From Corynebacterium sp. (GTDB taxonomy: Bacteria > Actinomycetota > Actinomycetes > Mycobacteriales > Mycobacteriaceae), in assembly GCF_022712275.1 (NCBI RefSeq), contig NZ_JALAGU010000013.1:1-64000 (forward strand): 64,000 nt of DNA. Direction: 5' to 3'. Numbering within the stretch: the stretch's first letter is position 1; each line of letters starts with the position of its first letter. The translations under genes were made by a program, and so were the position numbers. Positions 8,433-17,748 of the stretch are shown here, in pieces. Below the pieces are notes generated by a model. It saw only the letters and a program-made list of their open reading frames with translations. It had not been told where the DNA came from and did not search any database.

Positions 8433-8992
8433 GCCTGCTCCTCCTGTTCCGCTTCTTCCTTCTGCTGCTTCGGCTCAATGAACAGCCCGTAGATGAGGTA
8501 CACGATCACGCCGACGGTGATGCCAGAATCCGCGACATTGAAGATCGCGAAATCCCCGATCGAGATGAAGTCCACGACATGGCCGTGCAGTCCGCCCGGA
8601 TCCCGGAACACCCGGTCTATGAAGTTGCCGGCCGCCCCGCCGCCGATCATGCCGACCGCCGCAATCGTCCACGGGTTACGCACACGGAACGCCAGGACGA
8701 CGCACAGCAGTGCAGCCAGCAGCTGGATGACAGCGAAGACCGGGGTGGCGCTCTCCCCCATGGAGAACGCGGCCCCGGAGTTACGGATGAGGTAGAGGCG
8801 GGCGAACTCACCGAGGACCGGGTAACTGGTCCGTGGTTCGAGGAACTCGACGACGGCCCACTTGGTCACCTGGTCGAGAACGACCACACCCACCAGAACC
8901 GCCAACGCCCGGGGAACAGCTCCGGACCTGCTGCGGGCCGGGCGGGAATCCGCGGTCTCAGCGGAGGGTCGGGAAGAGGGGGCCTGGGTCAC
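8429..8992 (-). CDS. lspA: Lipoprotein signal peptidase II
   Basis: Membrane aspartyl protease that removes signal peptides from diacylglyceryl-modified prolipoproteins. The 187 residues contain four hydrophobic spans and both catalytic motifs: AGNFIDR with Asp126 and FNVADSG with Asp155. An extra hydrophilic N-terminal tail (1-27) and a Lys/Gln/Glu-rich C-terminal tail extend the usual 160-170 length. The start is GTG at 8992. It heads the four-gene coupled chain ending in rarD. Two lipoproteins are encoded just beyond it, an apt neighbourhood. Confidence 0.93.
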   Translation of the reverse strand: MTQAPSSRPSAETADSRPARSRSGAVPRALAVLVGVVVLDQVTKWAVVEFLEPRTSYPVLGEFARLYLIRNSGAAFSMGESATPVFAVIQLLAALLCVVLAFRVRNPWTIAAVGMIGGGAAGNFIDRVFRDPGGLHGHVVDFISIGDFAIFNVADSGITVGVIVYLIYGLFIEPKQQKEEAEQEEQA

Positions 8993-9033
8993 GGGTCTCC
9001 ATCCTAGCGGGTGTGCCAGGAGAGGTTGGTAAC

Positions 9034-9990
9034 GTGACGGTCGTGCACAGACGACGATCCTTTCCTTCCACCGTGGCAGTCCTGGTCTCCACCGTCGCCC
9101 TGGGGTCGACCCTGGGCCTGAGCGGGTGTGTCTCGTCGGATGACGAACCTGACCGCACCGATCCCGTCGAGTCCGCCGTAGACGGCGTCGCGGTGAAGCT
9201 CCTGGACGCCGGAACGTCCCCCACCGACCCCCTTGTCTGGTCCGCCGACGAGGAGGAGCAGCAGACGACCTTCTCCGTCGCCCAGGGGCTGGGCCAGCAC
9301 ACCACCGGTGGTGACGAGCAGGGCACCGCCGACGGCGAACTGCCCTACTCCGAGGTCACCATGGAACTGCCGCTGACGGCGACCACCGCATCCGACAACG
9401 GTGAGGGCCTGGCGGCCACCGTCACCGCAGGAACTCCCAGCGGTGACAACGACGACCGCAACGAGGACATCGCCACCGCCGAGGGCTTCCGCATGGTGCA
9501 GAAGTACAGCGACGACGGCAAGGTGAGCTCCCGGTCCTTCGCTGCGCCGGAGAACGCGACCGATTCAGCCCGTGCCAGTGTGGAGCAGGGCTTCACCCTG
9601 ATGACCGATCTCCCCCTCGTCTTCCCGGAGGAGGCTGTCGGTGAGGGTGCCCGCTGGACGGTGACCGGCCAGGTCAGCGACTCCGGGTCCGGGGTGTCGA
9701 TGCGGCAGACGGTGACCTACACCATCGCCTCGCGCAGCGGCTCGCAGGTGAACCTCGACGTGGACGTTGAACGGACCCCCACGGTCAAGCAGATGGCGGG
9801 CACGGACCTGCAGGTGATGGACTCCACCACCGAATCCACCGGTTCGTTGACCCTCGACCTGCGGCACCCCCTGCCGGTGAGTGGGTCGGTGAAGACGACG
9901 ACCGAGATCACCTACGGTCAGCCGGATTCCCCCGTGACGGTGGTGCAGGAGTCCCGCACCACCTCGACCTGGTCCTCCGACGAGGACTAG
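9034..9990 (+). CDS. Putative lipoprotein, unknown function (possibly DUF6263-like)
   Basis: A 318-residue secreted protein. Residues 2-7 are basic, a hydrophobic stretch follows (about 8-30) and the lipobox LSGC appears near 29-32, so it should be lipid-anchored. The mature region is rich in Thr, Asp, Ser and Val with beta-strand-like alternation and a final TSTWSSDED. I see no catalytic motif; overall layout resembles actinobacterial DUF6263 lipoproteins, but this is tentative. The GTG at 9034 is preceded 8 bases upstream by AGGAGAGG; a second GTG at 9043 is possible. It is divergent from lspA and convergent with the Mtb12-like gene, with a gap of only 7 bases. Confidence 0.8.
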   Translation: MTVVHRRRSFPSTVAVLVSTVALGSTLGLSGCVSSDDEPDRTDPVESAVDGVAVKLLDAGTSPTDPLVWSADEEEQQTTFSVAQGLGQHTTGGDEQGTADGELPYSEVTMELPLTATTASDNGEGLAATVTAGTPSGDNDDRNEDIATAEGFRMVQKYSDDGKVSSRSFAAPENATDSARASVEQGFTLMTDLPLVFPEEAVGEGARWTVTGQVSDSGSGVSMRQTVTYTIASRSGSQVNLDVDVERTPTVKQMAGTDLQVMDSTTESTGSLTLDLRHPLPVSGSVKTTTEITYGQPDSPVTVVQESRTTSTWSSDED

Positions 9991-9997
9991 GCGGTAA

Positions 9998-10594
9998 CTA
10001 GGCGGCCGGGGCGTCCTCCGCAGGCGCTTCCTCGGCAGGGGCCTCCTCCGGAGCCGGGGCGTCCTCGGGGACTTCCTCGGGCAGTTCCTCGGCGACGTCC
10101 GCCGCGCAGAGCGGCGGCACATTGTCCGGGGCGACGTTCTCGATGAGCGTGCAGGCCCACTCGCGCTTGAGCTTCCAGACGTCGTTCTCACGGATGAACT
10201 CCACACCCGAGACCGGCATCGGGTCGCGGTCCGGGATGATGAAGTTGACGGTCACGGAGGCGGTGTCGGGCAGGATGCCGGGCAGCACCGGATCAACGAC
10301 CTCGAGGGTCGCACCGGACTCCTCCTTCGACTGCGTCATGACGTCGAAGAGTTCCAGGGCCTGGTCACCACCCTCGACGGTGTCGGCCTTCTGGTCGGAG
10401 GGGATCGCCGGGTCGACAGCCCGGTTGAGCACGTCGTTGAGCTCGGCGGCGGTGGGCAGTGCGGTGGACCGGGTGGTCGTCGCGGCACTGGTGGTCGCGT
10501 CGGTCGAGTCATCGTCATCGGAGGAGCAGGCGGACATGGACAGACCTGCGGCGACGGCAGCCACGACGGCAACGGACTTCATGGAGTATTTCAT
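9998..10594 (-). CDS. Mtb12 (CFP-2)-like lipoprotein
   Basis: A 198-residue secreted protein. It has a basic start (MKYSMK), a hydrophobic core and a lipobox-like LSMSAC near 18-23, followed by an Asp/Ser/Thr linker. The domain from about 46 to 150 (LPTAAELNDVLNRAVDPAIP, then VPGILPDTASVTVNF-like strands and KREWACTLI) matches the layout of the low-molecular-weight antigen MTB12 family. The C-terminal 30 residues are an unusual Glu/Pro/Ala repeat tail. The function of this family is not established. It is a single gene, divergent from asparaginase with a 57-base shared promoter region. Confidence 0.78.
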   Translation of the reverse strand: MKYSMKSVAVVAAVAAGLSMSACSSDDDDSTDATTSAATTTRSTALPTAAELNDVLNRAVDPAIPSDQKADTVEGGDQALELFDVMTQSKEESGATLEVVDPVLPGILPDTASVTVNFIIPDRDPMPVSGVEFIRENDVWKLKREWACTLIENVAPDNVPPLCAADVAEELPEEVPEDAPAPEEAPAEEAPAEDAPAA

Positions 10595-10637
10595 GGTGAA
10601 TCAGCCTACCCACCCCACGCTCCCTGCGTCACACCAG

Positions 10638-10643
10638 TAGTCT
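10638..10643 (+). promoter_or_regulatory. Probable -10 element of the asparaginase gene
   Basis: TAGTCT lies 8 bases before the ATG at 10652, with no ribosome binding site between them. This is the geometry of a leaderless transcript. Confidence 0.45.
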
Positions 10644-10651
10644 GTGTCCCC

Positions 10652-11569
10652 ATGAGCGCGTCCTTCCCCGTCACCCTGCTCGCCACCGGCGGAACCATCG
10701 CCTGCACCGCAGGTCCCGACGGCACCCTACGACCCACACGCACCGCCGCAGACCTCTGCGCGGACGCCGGGCTCACACCCGACGACGTCACCGCGACCGA
10801 CGCCCTTCACCTCGACTCCTCCGAGATGACCCTGGCCGACCTCGACGGCCTGCTGGCTGCGGTCCACGCCGTCGGCGGACCGGTGGTCGTCACCCACGGC
10901 ACCGACTCGATGGAGGAGACCGCCATGGCCGTCGACCGGTTGCTCGGCGGACCCGTGGTGCTCACCGGTGCGCAGCGTCCCGCCGACCACGCCGACCCGG
11001 ACGGCCCCGCCAATCTGCGGGACGCCGTGTCCGCAGCGGCGACAGCGACCGGCCCGGTCGTGGTGACAGGTGGTGTGACGGTCCCCGCCTACGGGGTGCG
11101 GAAGGTCCACACCACCGCGGACCGGGCCTTCGGGGGACCGGACTCCCCCGTCCACCGCCCGGGGCCCCTCGTCTCCCGCGGTCAGGCTCCGGTCCCGCTG
11201 TCGGGCCTGCGCGTCGACATCCTCACCGCCTACCAGGGGGCCGACAGCACCCTGGTGGACGCTGCACTGGCAGCGGGTGCCGACGGCCTGGTCATCGCCG
11301 CCTTCGGGTCGGGCAACGCCGGCGGGCTCGCCCCCGGGATCGGCCGTGCCCTGGACGCCGGAGTGCCCGTCGTGTTGTGCACCAGGGTCGCCGCCGGCGG
11401 GGTGGATGCCGTCTACGGCGGTGACGGCGGTGGGGCGACCCTGGCCGCGGCAGGTGCCCGGTCCGGTGGGGTACTCAGTCCCGCACAGGCACGGATGGAG
11501 CTGCTGTGTCAGCTGGCGGTGCAGCGGGAGGATCCCACGCCAGGGACTCCAGCGGGTCCGCAGGACTGA
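10652..11569 (+). CDS. L-asparaginase, type I/II family
   Basis: Hydrolyses L-asparagine to aspartate and ammonia. The 305-residue protein carries both family signatures: LLATGGTIACT near 9-19 with the nucleophilic threonine, and VVTHGTDSMEETA near 79-91 with the Thr-Asp catalytic pair. No signal peptide is evident, so a cytosolic enzyme is likely. The 3' end overlaps the convergent dinB gene by 95 bases, both reading frames being intact. A permease of the AnsP-like group lies two genes away, which could supply asparagine; that link is inference. Confidence 0.9.
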   Translation: MSASFPVTLLATGGTIACTAGPDGTLRPTRTAADLCADAGLTPDDVTATDALHLDSSEMTLADLDGLLAAVHAVGGPVVVTHGTDSMEETAMAVDRLLGGPVVLTGAQRPADHADPDGPANLRDAVSAAATATGPVVVTGGVTVPAYGVRKVHTTADRAFGGPDSPVHRPGPLVSRGQAPVPLSGLRVDILTAYQGADSTLVDAALAAGADGLVIAAFGSGNAGGLAPGIGRALDAGVPVVLCTRVAAGGVDAVYGGDGGGATLAAAGARSGGVLSPAQARMELLCQLAVQREDPTPGTPAGPQD

Positions 11570-12896
11570 GGTCCGGGTCGTCGACCGGGAAGGTACGCGT
11601 CCGTCCCGGCCCGGTGGCACGGGTCTCGAAGCGCACGCTGACCACACCGCCGCCGGTGCCCTGCACCCACCCGTGACCGAACCCGGTGTGGTGGACATCC
11701 TGGGTGGCGCGCCAGCGACCGTAGGATTCGGCGGCCGGCGCCGACTCCACCACCGGGTCCGGTCCGGGTGCGTCGACGTGCACCACTTCCCGGGCCCCGA
11801 TCTCGGAGAGCTCCGGGAACAGGGCCCCCTGCCGCTCATCGGTCAGCCCTGAGAGGCTGACGCCGACCAGTCGCACCGCCCCGGACTCCTCCGGGTGCGG
11901 CATCACCGAGCGTGACGCCGCGATGATGTCCTCGAGGTCCTCGGTCGGCACCGCGAGTGTGAGTGACCGGGTATGGGCACGGAAGTCCGCGGTACGGGTC
12001 TTCACGGTGACGGTCCGGGCCGCCCGGCCGTCCTTCTTCAGCCGGGTGTGCGCGGCGGTGGCCGACGCGACGAGCACCGGGTCAGCTGCGGCGGTCGTCG
12101 CGGCGTCCACCTCGAGGGTGCGTTCCGCGGAGACCTGCTTGGCACGTCCCCTCGCCGCGACCGGTCGGGGGTCGACGCCGCGGGCGTACCCCAGCAACTG
12201 GGTACCGACAGAACCGAGGAGACTGCGGACGTCGGCGTCGTCCATGGCGGTGAACTGGCCGATGGTGGTCACACCGACCTCGGCGAGCCGGGCCTGCGCG
12301 ACCGGACCGATGCCGCCGATCTCCCCGACCGGACGGGGGCCGAAGACCTCGTCGCGGTGGTCCGCGCCGACGACGGCCACGCCGTGGGGCTTGTCGAGGT
12401 CGGAGGCCATCTTGGCGTGGAGTTTCCCGGTGGAGACACCGATGGAGCAGACCAGTCCGGTCTCCTGTTCAACGGTGTCCTGAAGGGCGTGTGCCCACGT
12501 CTCGGCGTCCTGCGTGGTGGCACCGGCCAGGACCGCCGGTTCGGCGAAGCCCTCGTCCACGCTGAGCCGCTCGATGAAGCCCGCCTCGCGCTCGAGGATC
12601 CCGAAGATGCGTTCGGATGCCGCCGAGTAGACCACGAAGCGGGGATGCACCACCGAGGCCTTCCCGCGGCACAGTCGCACGGCCTGGCTCATCGGCATCG
12701 CCGAGCGCGCACCGTACACCCGCGCCTCGTAGGACGCCCCGGCGACGACTCCCCTGCCCGATGCCCCTCCCACCAGGACCGGACGGCCACGCAGCGTCGG
12801 CCGGGTGAGCTGCTCGACGGACGCGAAGAAGGCGTCCATGTCGACGTGCACCACCCAGCGTCGCTCACCTGTCCCGGAACCTGTCACGGCCCCCAT
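11475..12896 (-). CDS. dinB: DNA polymerase IV (Y family)
   Basis: Error-prone translesion polymerase. The 473 residues start with the palm motif HVDMDAFFASVEQ (Asp19, Asp21), followed by SYEARVYGARSAMPM near 55-69 and SVDEGF near 112-117 with the second carboxylates Asp114 and Glu115. The helix-hairpin-helix region GEIGGIGPVAQARL and little-finger domain are complete. The C-terminal 100 residues are longer than in E. coli DinB (351 aa). I see no beta-clamp motif with confidence. No LexA-like box lies in the 15 bases between it and the permease gene, so damage induction is not evident from sequence. Confidence 0.93.
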   Translation of the reverse strand: MGAVTGSGTGERRWVVHVDMDAFFASVEQLTRPTLRGRPVLVGGASGRGVVAGASYEARVYGARSAMPMSQAVRLCRGKASVVHPRFVVYSAASERIFGILEREAGFIERLSVDEGFAEPAVLAGATTQDAETWAHALQDTVEQETGLVCSIGVSTGKLHAKMASDLDKPHGVAVVGADHRDEVFGPRPVGEIGGIGPVAQARLAEVGVTTIGQFTAMDDADVRSLLGSVGTQLLGYARGVDPRPVAARGRAKQVSAERTLEVDAATTAAADPVLVASATAAHTRLKKDGRAARTVTVKTRTADFRAHTRSLTLAVPTEDLEDIIAASRSVMPHPEESGAVRLVGVSLSGLTDERQGALFPELSEIGAREVVHVDAPGPDPVVESAPAAESYGRWRATQDVHHTGFGHGWVQGTGGGVVSVRFETRATGPGRTRTFPVDDPDLSPADPLESLAWDPPAAPPADTAAPSVPVRD

Positions 12897-12911
12897 CCTA
12901 GATCGCCCGGG

Positions 12912-14381
12912 CTACGTCGCCGGGTTCACGGAGGAGCGGTCGACCTTGAGCGCGAATTCCTCACGGCGATGCTCCACACTCGGCTTCACCCAGCGCCAGG
13001 AGAACCAGACGACGAGGATGATCGGGACGGAGACGATGACCGTCCAGAAGCCGATCGAGTCGCCCGAGGCGACGAGCACGACGACGAGCAGCAGGAAAGC
13101 CAGGGTGACCCAGTTGGAGACCGGGGCCAACGGCATCCGGAAGGACGGACGCTCGAACTCGCCGGCCTCGGCCCGCTTCCGGAACTTCATCTGGGCGATG
13201 ATCATCGAACCCCAGGTGAGGATCAGCGTGACCGCGGTGAGGTTCATCGCGATGTCGAAGGCACGACCCGGGGCGACGTAGTTGATGACCACACCGACGA
13301 TGATGACTGCACTGGTCAGGGCGATCCCACCGAAGGGGACGCCACGGTTGTTGAGCTGGCCGAGTGCATGCGGGGCCGACCCGGCGTGGGACATGGTGCG
13401 GATGACGCGTCCCGTGGAGTACAGGCCGGCGTTGAGGGAGGACAGTACCGCGGTGATGACGACGAGATTCATGATGTCGCCCATCTGGGAGACACCGACC
13501 TTCGAGAACACGGTCACGAACGGGCTCTCGTTCGCCTTGAACTCGGTGTACGGCAGCAGGAACGACATGACGAGCACGGAACCGCAGTAGAGGACCAGGA
13601 TGCGCCAGACGACGTTGTTCACCGCACGCGGCATCTCGTCACGGGCGTTCTCGGTCTCACCGGCGGCGGTCGCGATGACCTCTATGCCGAGATAGGCGAA
13701 GAAGACACCGGAGGTCACCACGGCCAGCGGGACGACGCCCTCGGGGAAGATGCCGTCGTGGTCGGTGATGTTGTCCAGACCGGCGGAGAACCCTCCGATC
13801 TCATGGCCGGTGAGGATGAAGACAATGCCGGTGACCAGGAAGATCACGATAGCGGCGACCTTGATGAAGCTGAACCAGAACTCCAGCTCACCGAAGACGC
13901 GCACGCCGATCATGTTGAAGGCCACGACGACGACCAGTGCAACCAGCGCCAGCACCCACTGCGGTACCGGGTCGAAGACCGGCCAGAACTTCAGGTACAG
14001 GGCAAAGGCGGTCACGTCGGCGATACCGGTGATGGCCCACTGGAGGAAATAGTTCCACCCCAGCAGGTAGGCGGCGCGCTCTCCGAGGAACTCACGGGCG
14101 TAGGAGACCACGCCACCGGAGCTCGGGCGGTGCATGACCAGCTCGCCGATGGCACGCAGCACGAGGAAGCCGAAGAAGCCGCACACCGCGTATGCGATGA
14201 ACAGGGACGGGCCGGCGTCGTGGAGGCGTCCGCCGGCGCCGAGGAACAGACCGGTACCGATGGCGGAACCGATGGCCATCATCTGGATGTGGCGGTGCTT
14301 GAGGCCCTTCTGATAGCCCTCCTGGTCAGCGGTCAGGAACGACGACGTCGCCTGTGACCTCTGTATCTGATTCTCTGTCAC
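12912..14381 (-). CDS. Amino acid permease, AAT family (possible asparagine permease)
   Basis: A 489-residue secondary transporter of the APC superfamily with about twelve hydrophobic helices. The start YQKGLKHRHIQMMAIGSAIG followed by TGLFLGAGGRL is the conserved N-terminal block of the AAT family (AroP, GabP, AnsP, CycA). The later segments SSGGVVSYAREFLG and ENARDEMPRAVN also fit. The sequence is most like AnsP-type permeases in my reading, and an asparaginase gene is nearby, but substrate assignment is inference. The start is ATG at 14381 and the upstream 30 bases are AT-rich (atatatacc), a possible promoter. Confidence 0.85.
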   Translation of the reverse strand: MTENQIQRSQATSSFLTADQEGYQKGLKHRHIQMMAIGSAIGTGLFLGAGGRLHDAGPSLFIAYAVCGFFGFLVLRAIGELVMHRPSSGGVVSYAREFLGERAAYLLGWNYFLQWAITGIADVTAFALYLKFWPVFDPVPQWVLALVALVVVVAFNMIGVRVFGELEFWFSFIKVAAIVIFLVTGIVFILTGHEIGGFSAGLDNITDHDGIFPEGVVPLAVVTSGVFFAYLGIEVIATAAGETENARDEMPRAVNNVVWRILVLYCGSVLVMSFLLPYTEFKANESPFVTVFSKVGVSQMGDIMNLVVITAVLSSLNAGLYSTGRVIRTMSHAGSAPHALGQLNNRGVPFGGIALTSAVIIVGVVINYVAPGRAFDIAMNLTAVTLILTWGSMIIAQMKFRKRAEAGEFERPSFRMPLAPVSNWVTLAFLLLVVVLVASGDSIGFWTVIVSVPIILVVWFSWRWVKPSVEHRREEFALKVDRSSVNPAT

Positions 14382-14444
14382 CGTAGGGCGACCTTCCTTG
14401 ATATATACCGAAGTAAACTAAGTTAACCCGGTCCGAGAGAACAC

Positions 14445-14498
14445 CACCGCCGGGACCGTCACCCCGGCATATCTGTCGGAGATCAGGTCCCGGCGGTG
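14445..14498. terminator. Hairpin between ileS and the permease gene
   Basis: Arms 14445-14457 (caccgccgggacc) and 14486-14498 are exact inverse complements around a 28-base loop. It lies 44 bases after the ileS stop. No clear T-run follows on the minus strand, so it is a weak or factor-assisted terminator, or a regulatory hairpin ahead of the permease. Confidence 0.45.
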
Positions 14499-14541
14499 TT
14501 CCGTCGGGATGGTCTGTTGCTCTTGAAGCTGACGGTCGGCG

Positions 14542-17500
14542 TCAGTTGCCGGTGACGCGCTCCACGGTAACCGTGCAGCCGTCGCCGGTGTCGTGCGTGA
14601 GAACCTCACCGGTGATCACCTTAGCCGTGGTGGCGAGAACCTCACGGGCGATGGTGTCGATGTGGGCCTCCGCCCACCCCCGTCGTCCCTCCGGGACGGA
14701 CAGCACGAGGCTGATCCGGTCGGAGACGTCGAAGTCCTCGGTGCGGCGGGCGTCCTGGATCCCCCGGATACGGTCCGCGGCCCAGCCCTCTGCCTCCAGC
14801 TCCTCGGTGAGCGTCATGTCGAGCACGACGAGGCCCTCCGTGCCGGGGATTTCGGCGGTGCGCTCCGGGTCGACGGCGACGAGCTTGCGGGAGTACTCCC
14901 CCTCGATCAGACCGATACCGTCGGCGACGACCGCACCGGCCCCGGAGACGGTGTAGTTGCCGGACTTCACGGCCTTGATGACTTTCTGCACGTCCTTGCC
15001 GAGGCGGGGGCCGGCGACCCGGGCGTTGACGACGACATCGAAGCGTCCCACGGAACTGACGTCATCGGTCAGGATGACCTCCTTGACGTTCACCTCGTCA
15101 CCGATGATGTCGGTGAAGTCGGCGAGACGTGCCGAGGACGGCAGCGCCACGGTGAGGCTCTGCAGCGGCAGACGGTTGCGCAGCTTGTTCGCCTTCCGCA
15201 GCGAGGACGACGCGGAGCAGACGCTGCGGACCTCGTCCATCGCTGCGACGAGAGCGGCGTCCGCCGGGAACTCCTCGGCGTCCGGCCAGTCGGTGAGATG
15301 CACCGAGCGTCCACCGGTCAGACCGCGCCAGATGACCTCGGTGGTCATCGGCAGCAGCGGGGCGCTGATACGGCAGAGGGTCTCCAGCACGGTGTAGAGG
15401 GTGTTGAAGGCCTCCGGGAACTCACCGTCGCCGGCCCAGAAGCGGTCACGGGAACGGCGCACGTACCAGTTGGTCAGGGCGTCACAGAACTGCCGGATCT
15501 CGTCGGTGGCCGCGGCGATGTTCGTGGCGTCCAGCGAGGCGGTCACCTCGACGACCGTGTCGTGCAGCTTCGCGAGGATGTAGCGGTCCAGCACGTTGGT
15601 GGACGTGGTCGAACGCTCCGCCGGGGTGTGGGCGTAGAGCCGCAGGAAGGAGTAGGCGTTCCACATCGGCAGCATCGCCTGGCGCACGCCCTCACGGATG
15701 CCCTGCTCGGTGACGATGAGATTGCCGCCACGCAGGATCGGCGAGCTCATGAGGAACCAGCGCATCGCATCGGAGCCGTCACGGTCGAAGACACCGTTGA
15801 CGTCGGGGTAGTTGCCCTTGGACTTGGACATCTTCAGGCCGTCGTCGCCGAGGACGATGCCGTGGGAGACGACCTTCTTGAACGCCGGGCGGTCGAAGAG
15901 CGCGGTGGACAGCACATGGAGCAGGTAGAACCAGCCACGGGTCTGGCCAATGTACTCGACGATGAAGTCCGCCGGCGAGTGGGTGTCGAACCAGTCCTTG
16001 TTCTCGAAGGGGTAGTGCACCTGGGCGAAGGGCATGGAGCCGGAGTCGAACCAGACGTCGAGGACGTCGGGGACGCGCCGCATGGTGGACTTCCCCGTCG
16101 GATCATCCGGGTTCGGGCGGGTCAGCTCGTCGATGTACGGGCGGTGGAGGGAGTCCGGACGGACGCCGAAGTCCGCCTCGAGCTCATCGAGGGAGCCGTA
16201 GACGTCGATACGCGGGTAGGCGTCGTCATCGGAGACCCACACCGGGATCGGGGAACCCCAGTAGCGGGACCGGGAGATGTTCCAGTCGCGGGCACCCTCC
16301 AGCCACTTGCCGAACTGGCCGTCGCGGATGTGCTCCGGGATCCACTCGATCTGGTCGTGGTTGAGCTCGACCATACGGTCACGGAATGTCGTGACGGAGA
16401 CGAACCAGCTGGGCAGCGCCATGTAGATGAGCGGCTCGCCGGACCGCCAGGAGTGCGGGTAGGAGTGCTCGATGGTCTGGTCGCGGACGATCCGCGCCTT
16501 CTCCTTGAGATCCCGGATGATCTGCCGGTTGGCGTCGAAGACGAGCTGACCCTGGTAGTCGGGCACCAGAGAGGTGAACTTGCCGTCCATGTCCACCGGG
16601 ATGACGACCTCGATACCTGCGGCGTTGCAGGTGGTCATGTCGTCCTCACCGAAGGCCGGGGCCTGGTGGACGATACCGGTACCGTCCTCTGTGGTGACGT
16701 AGTCGGCGGCGAGGATACGGAAGGCACCCTGCTCCGCACGGTCGGCGAAGTAGTCGAAGGGCGGGATGTAGGTCAGGCCCACGAGCTGGTCGCCGGTGAA
16801 CTCGGCAATGACCTCGGCGGCCTCGGACGCCCCACCCAGCTCCTTCACGTAGGCGCCCATGAGGTCCTTGGCCAGCAGCACCTTCTGCCCTGCGACCGCC
16901 CCGGCCCCGTCGTCGGCGACCTTGACCAGGGCGTAGGTGACCGCCGGGTTGACGGCGAGTGCCAGGTGCGAGGGCAGGGTCCACGGGGTGGTCGTCCACG
17001 CCATCGCGGCAGCGTCCGCGAGCTCGGGGTGCGCGGCGAGCGTGTCGACCGCGGCGGTGCCCGGCCAGGCGCCGGTCACCGGGAAGGTCACGGTGACCGT
17101 GGGGTCCTGACGCATCTTGTAGGAGTCGTCCAGGCGGGTCTCCTGGTTCGACAGCGGGGTGTGCTCGGCCCAGGAGTACGGCAGGACGCGGAAGCCCTGG
17201 TAGATGAGCCCCTTGTCGTAGAGGGTCTTGAAGGCCCAGATCACGGATTCCATGTAGGACAGGTCCATGGTCTTGTAGCCGTTGTCGAAATCCACCCAGC
17301 GGGCCTGACGGGTGACGTAGTCCTTCCACTCCCCCGCGTACCGCAACACAGACTCGGCGCAGTAGTCGTTGAAGGCGGCGAGGCCCATCTCCTCGATCTG
17401 GCCCTTGTCCTTGATGCCCAGCTGCTTCTCCGCCTCGAGCTCGGCGGGCAGACCGTGGGTGTCCCAGCCGAAGACGCGCGGGACCTTGTAGCCGCGCATG

Positions 17501-17748
17501 GTCTTGTAGCGCGGGACGATGTCCTTGACGTAGCCGGTGAGCAGGTGGCCGTAGTGCGGTAGGCCGTTGGCGAAGGGCGGGCCGTCGTAGAAGATGTACT
17601 CTTCGGCGCCCTCACGGTTCCTCAGCGACTCCTGGAACGTGTCGTCCTCTGCCCAGTAGGACAGGACGTTGCGCTCCATGAGCGGGAACGAACTGGTTCC
17701 GTCACTCATGTCGGTACGGGGGTAAGCACCGCCGGCGGGGGTGGTCAT
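14542..17748 (-). CDS. ileS: Isoleucyl-tRNA synthetase
   Basis: Charges tRNA-Ile with isoleucine. The 1068-residue class I synthetase has HYGH near 65-68 (HIGH motif) within PPFANGLPHYGH, the GWDTHGLPAE block, an editing domain and KMSKS near 637. Length and motifs match the actinobacterial/eukaryal-like IleRS2 type; homologues of this type often tolerate mupirocin, which is inference here. I chose ATG 17748 because AAGGAG precedes it and the T-box leader sequesters exactly that site; the open frame continues ten codons further up. Expression is likely controlled by uncharged tRNA-Ile through the leader at 17749-18018. Confidence 0.96.
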   Translation of the reverse strand: MTTPAGGAYPRTDMSDGTSSFPLMERNVLSYWAEDDTFQESLRNREGAEEYIFYDGPPFANGLPHYGHLLTGYVKDIVPRYKTMRGYKVPRVFGWDTHGLPAELEAEKQLGIKDKGQIEEMGLAAFNDYCAESVLRYAGEWKDYVTRQARWVDFDNGYKTMDLSYMESVIWAFKTLYDKGLIYQGFRVLPYSWAEHTPLSNQETRLDDSYKMRQDPTVTVTFPVTGAWPGTAAVDTLAAHPELADAAAMAWTTTPWTLPSHLALAVNPAVTYALVKVADDGAGAVAGQKVLLAKDLMGAYVKELGGASEAAEVIAEFTGDQLVGLTYIPPFDYFADRAEQGAFRILAADYVTTEDGTGIVHQAPAFGEDDMTTCNAAGIEVVIPVDMDGKFTSLVPDYQGQLVFDANRQIIRDLKEKARIVRDQTIEHSYPHSWRSGEPLIYMALPSWFVSVTTFRDRMVELNHDQIEWIPEHIRDGQFGKWLEGARDWNISRSRYWGSPIPVWVSDDDAYPRIDVYGSLDELEADFGVRPDSLHRPYIDELTRPNPDDPTGKSTMRRVPDVLDVWFDSGSMPFAQVHYPFENKDWFDTHSPADFIVEYIGQTRGWFYLLHVLSTALFDRPAFKKVVSHGIVLGDDGLKMSKSKGNYPDVNGVFDRDGSDAMRWFLMSSPILRGGNLIVTEQGIREGVRQAMLPMWNAYSFLRLYAHTPAERSTTSTNVLDRYILAKLHDTVVEVTASLDATNIAAATDEIRQFCDALTNWYVRRSRDRFWAGDGEFPEAFNTLYTVLETLCRISAPLLPMTTEVIWRGLTGGRSVHLTDWPDAEEFPADAALVAAMDEVRSVCSASSSLRKANKLRNRLPLQSLTVALPSSARLADFTDIIGDEVNVKEVILTDDVSSVGRFDVVVNARVAGPRLGKDVQKVIKAVKSGNYTVSGAGAVVADGIGLIEGEYSRKLVAVDPERTAEIPGTEGLVVLDMTLTEELEAEGWAADRIRGIQDARRTEDFDVSDRISLVLSVPEGRRGWAEAHIDTIAREVLATTAKVITGEVLTHDTGDGCTVTVERVTGN

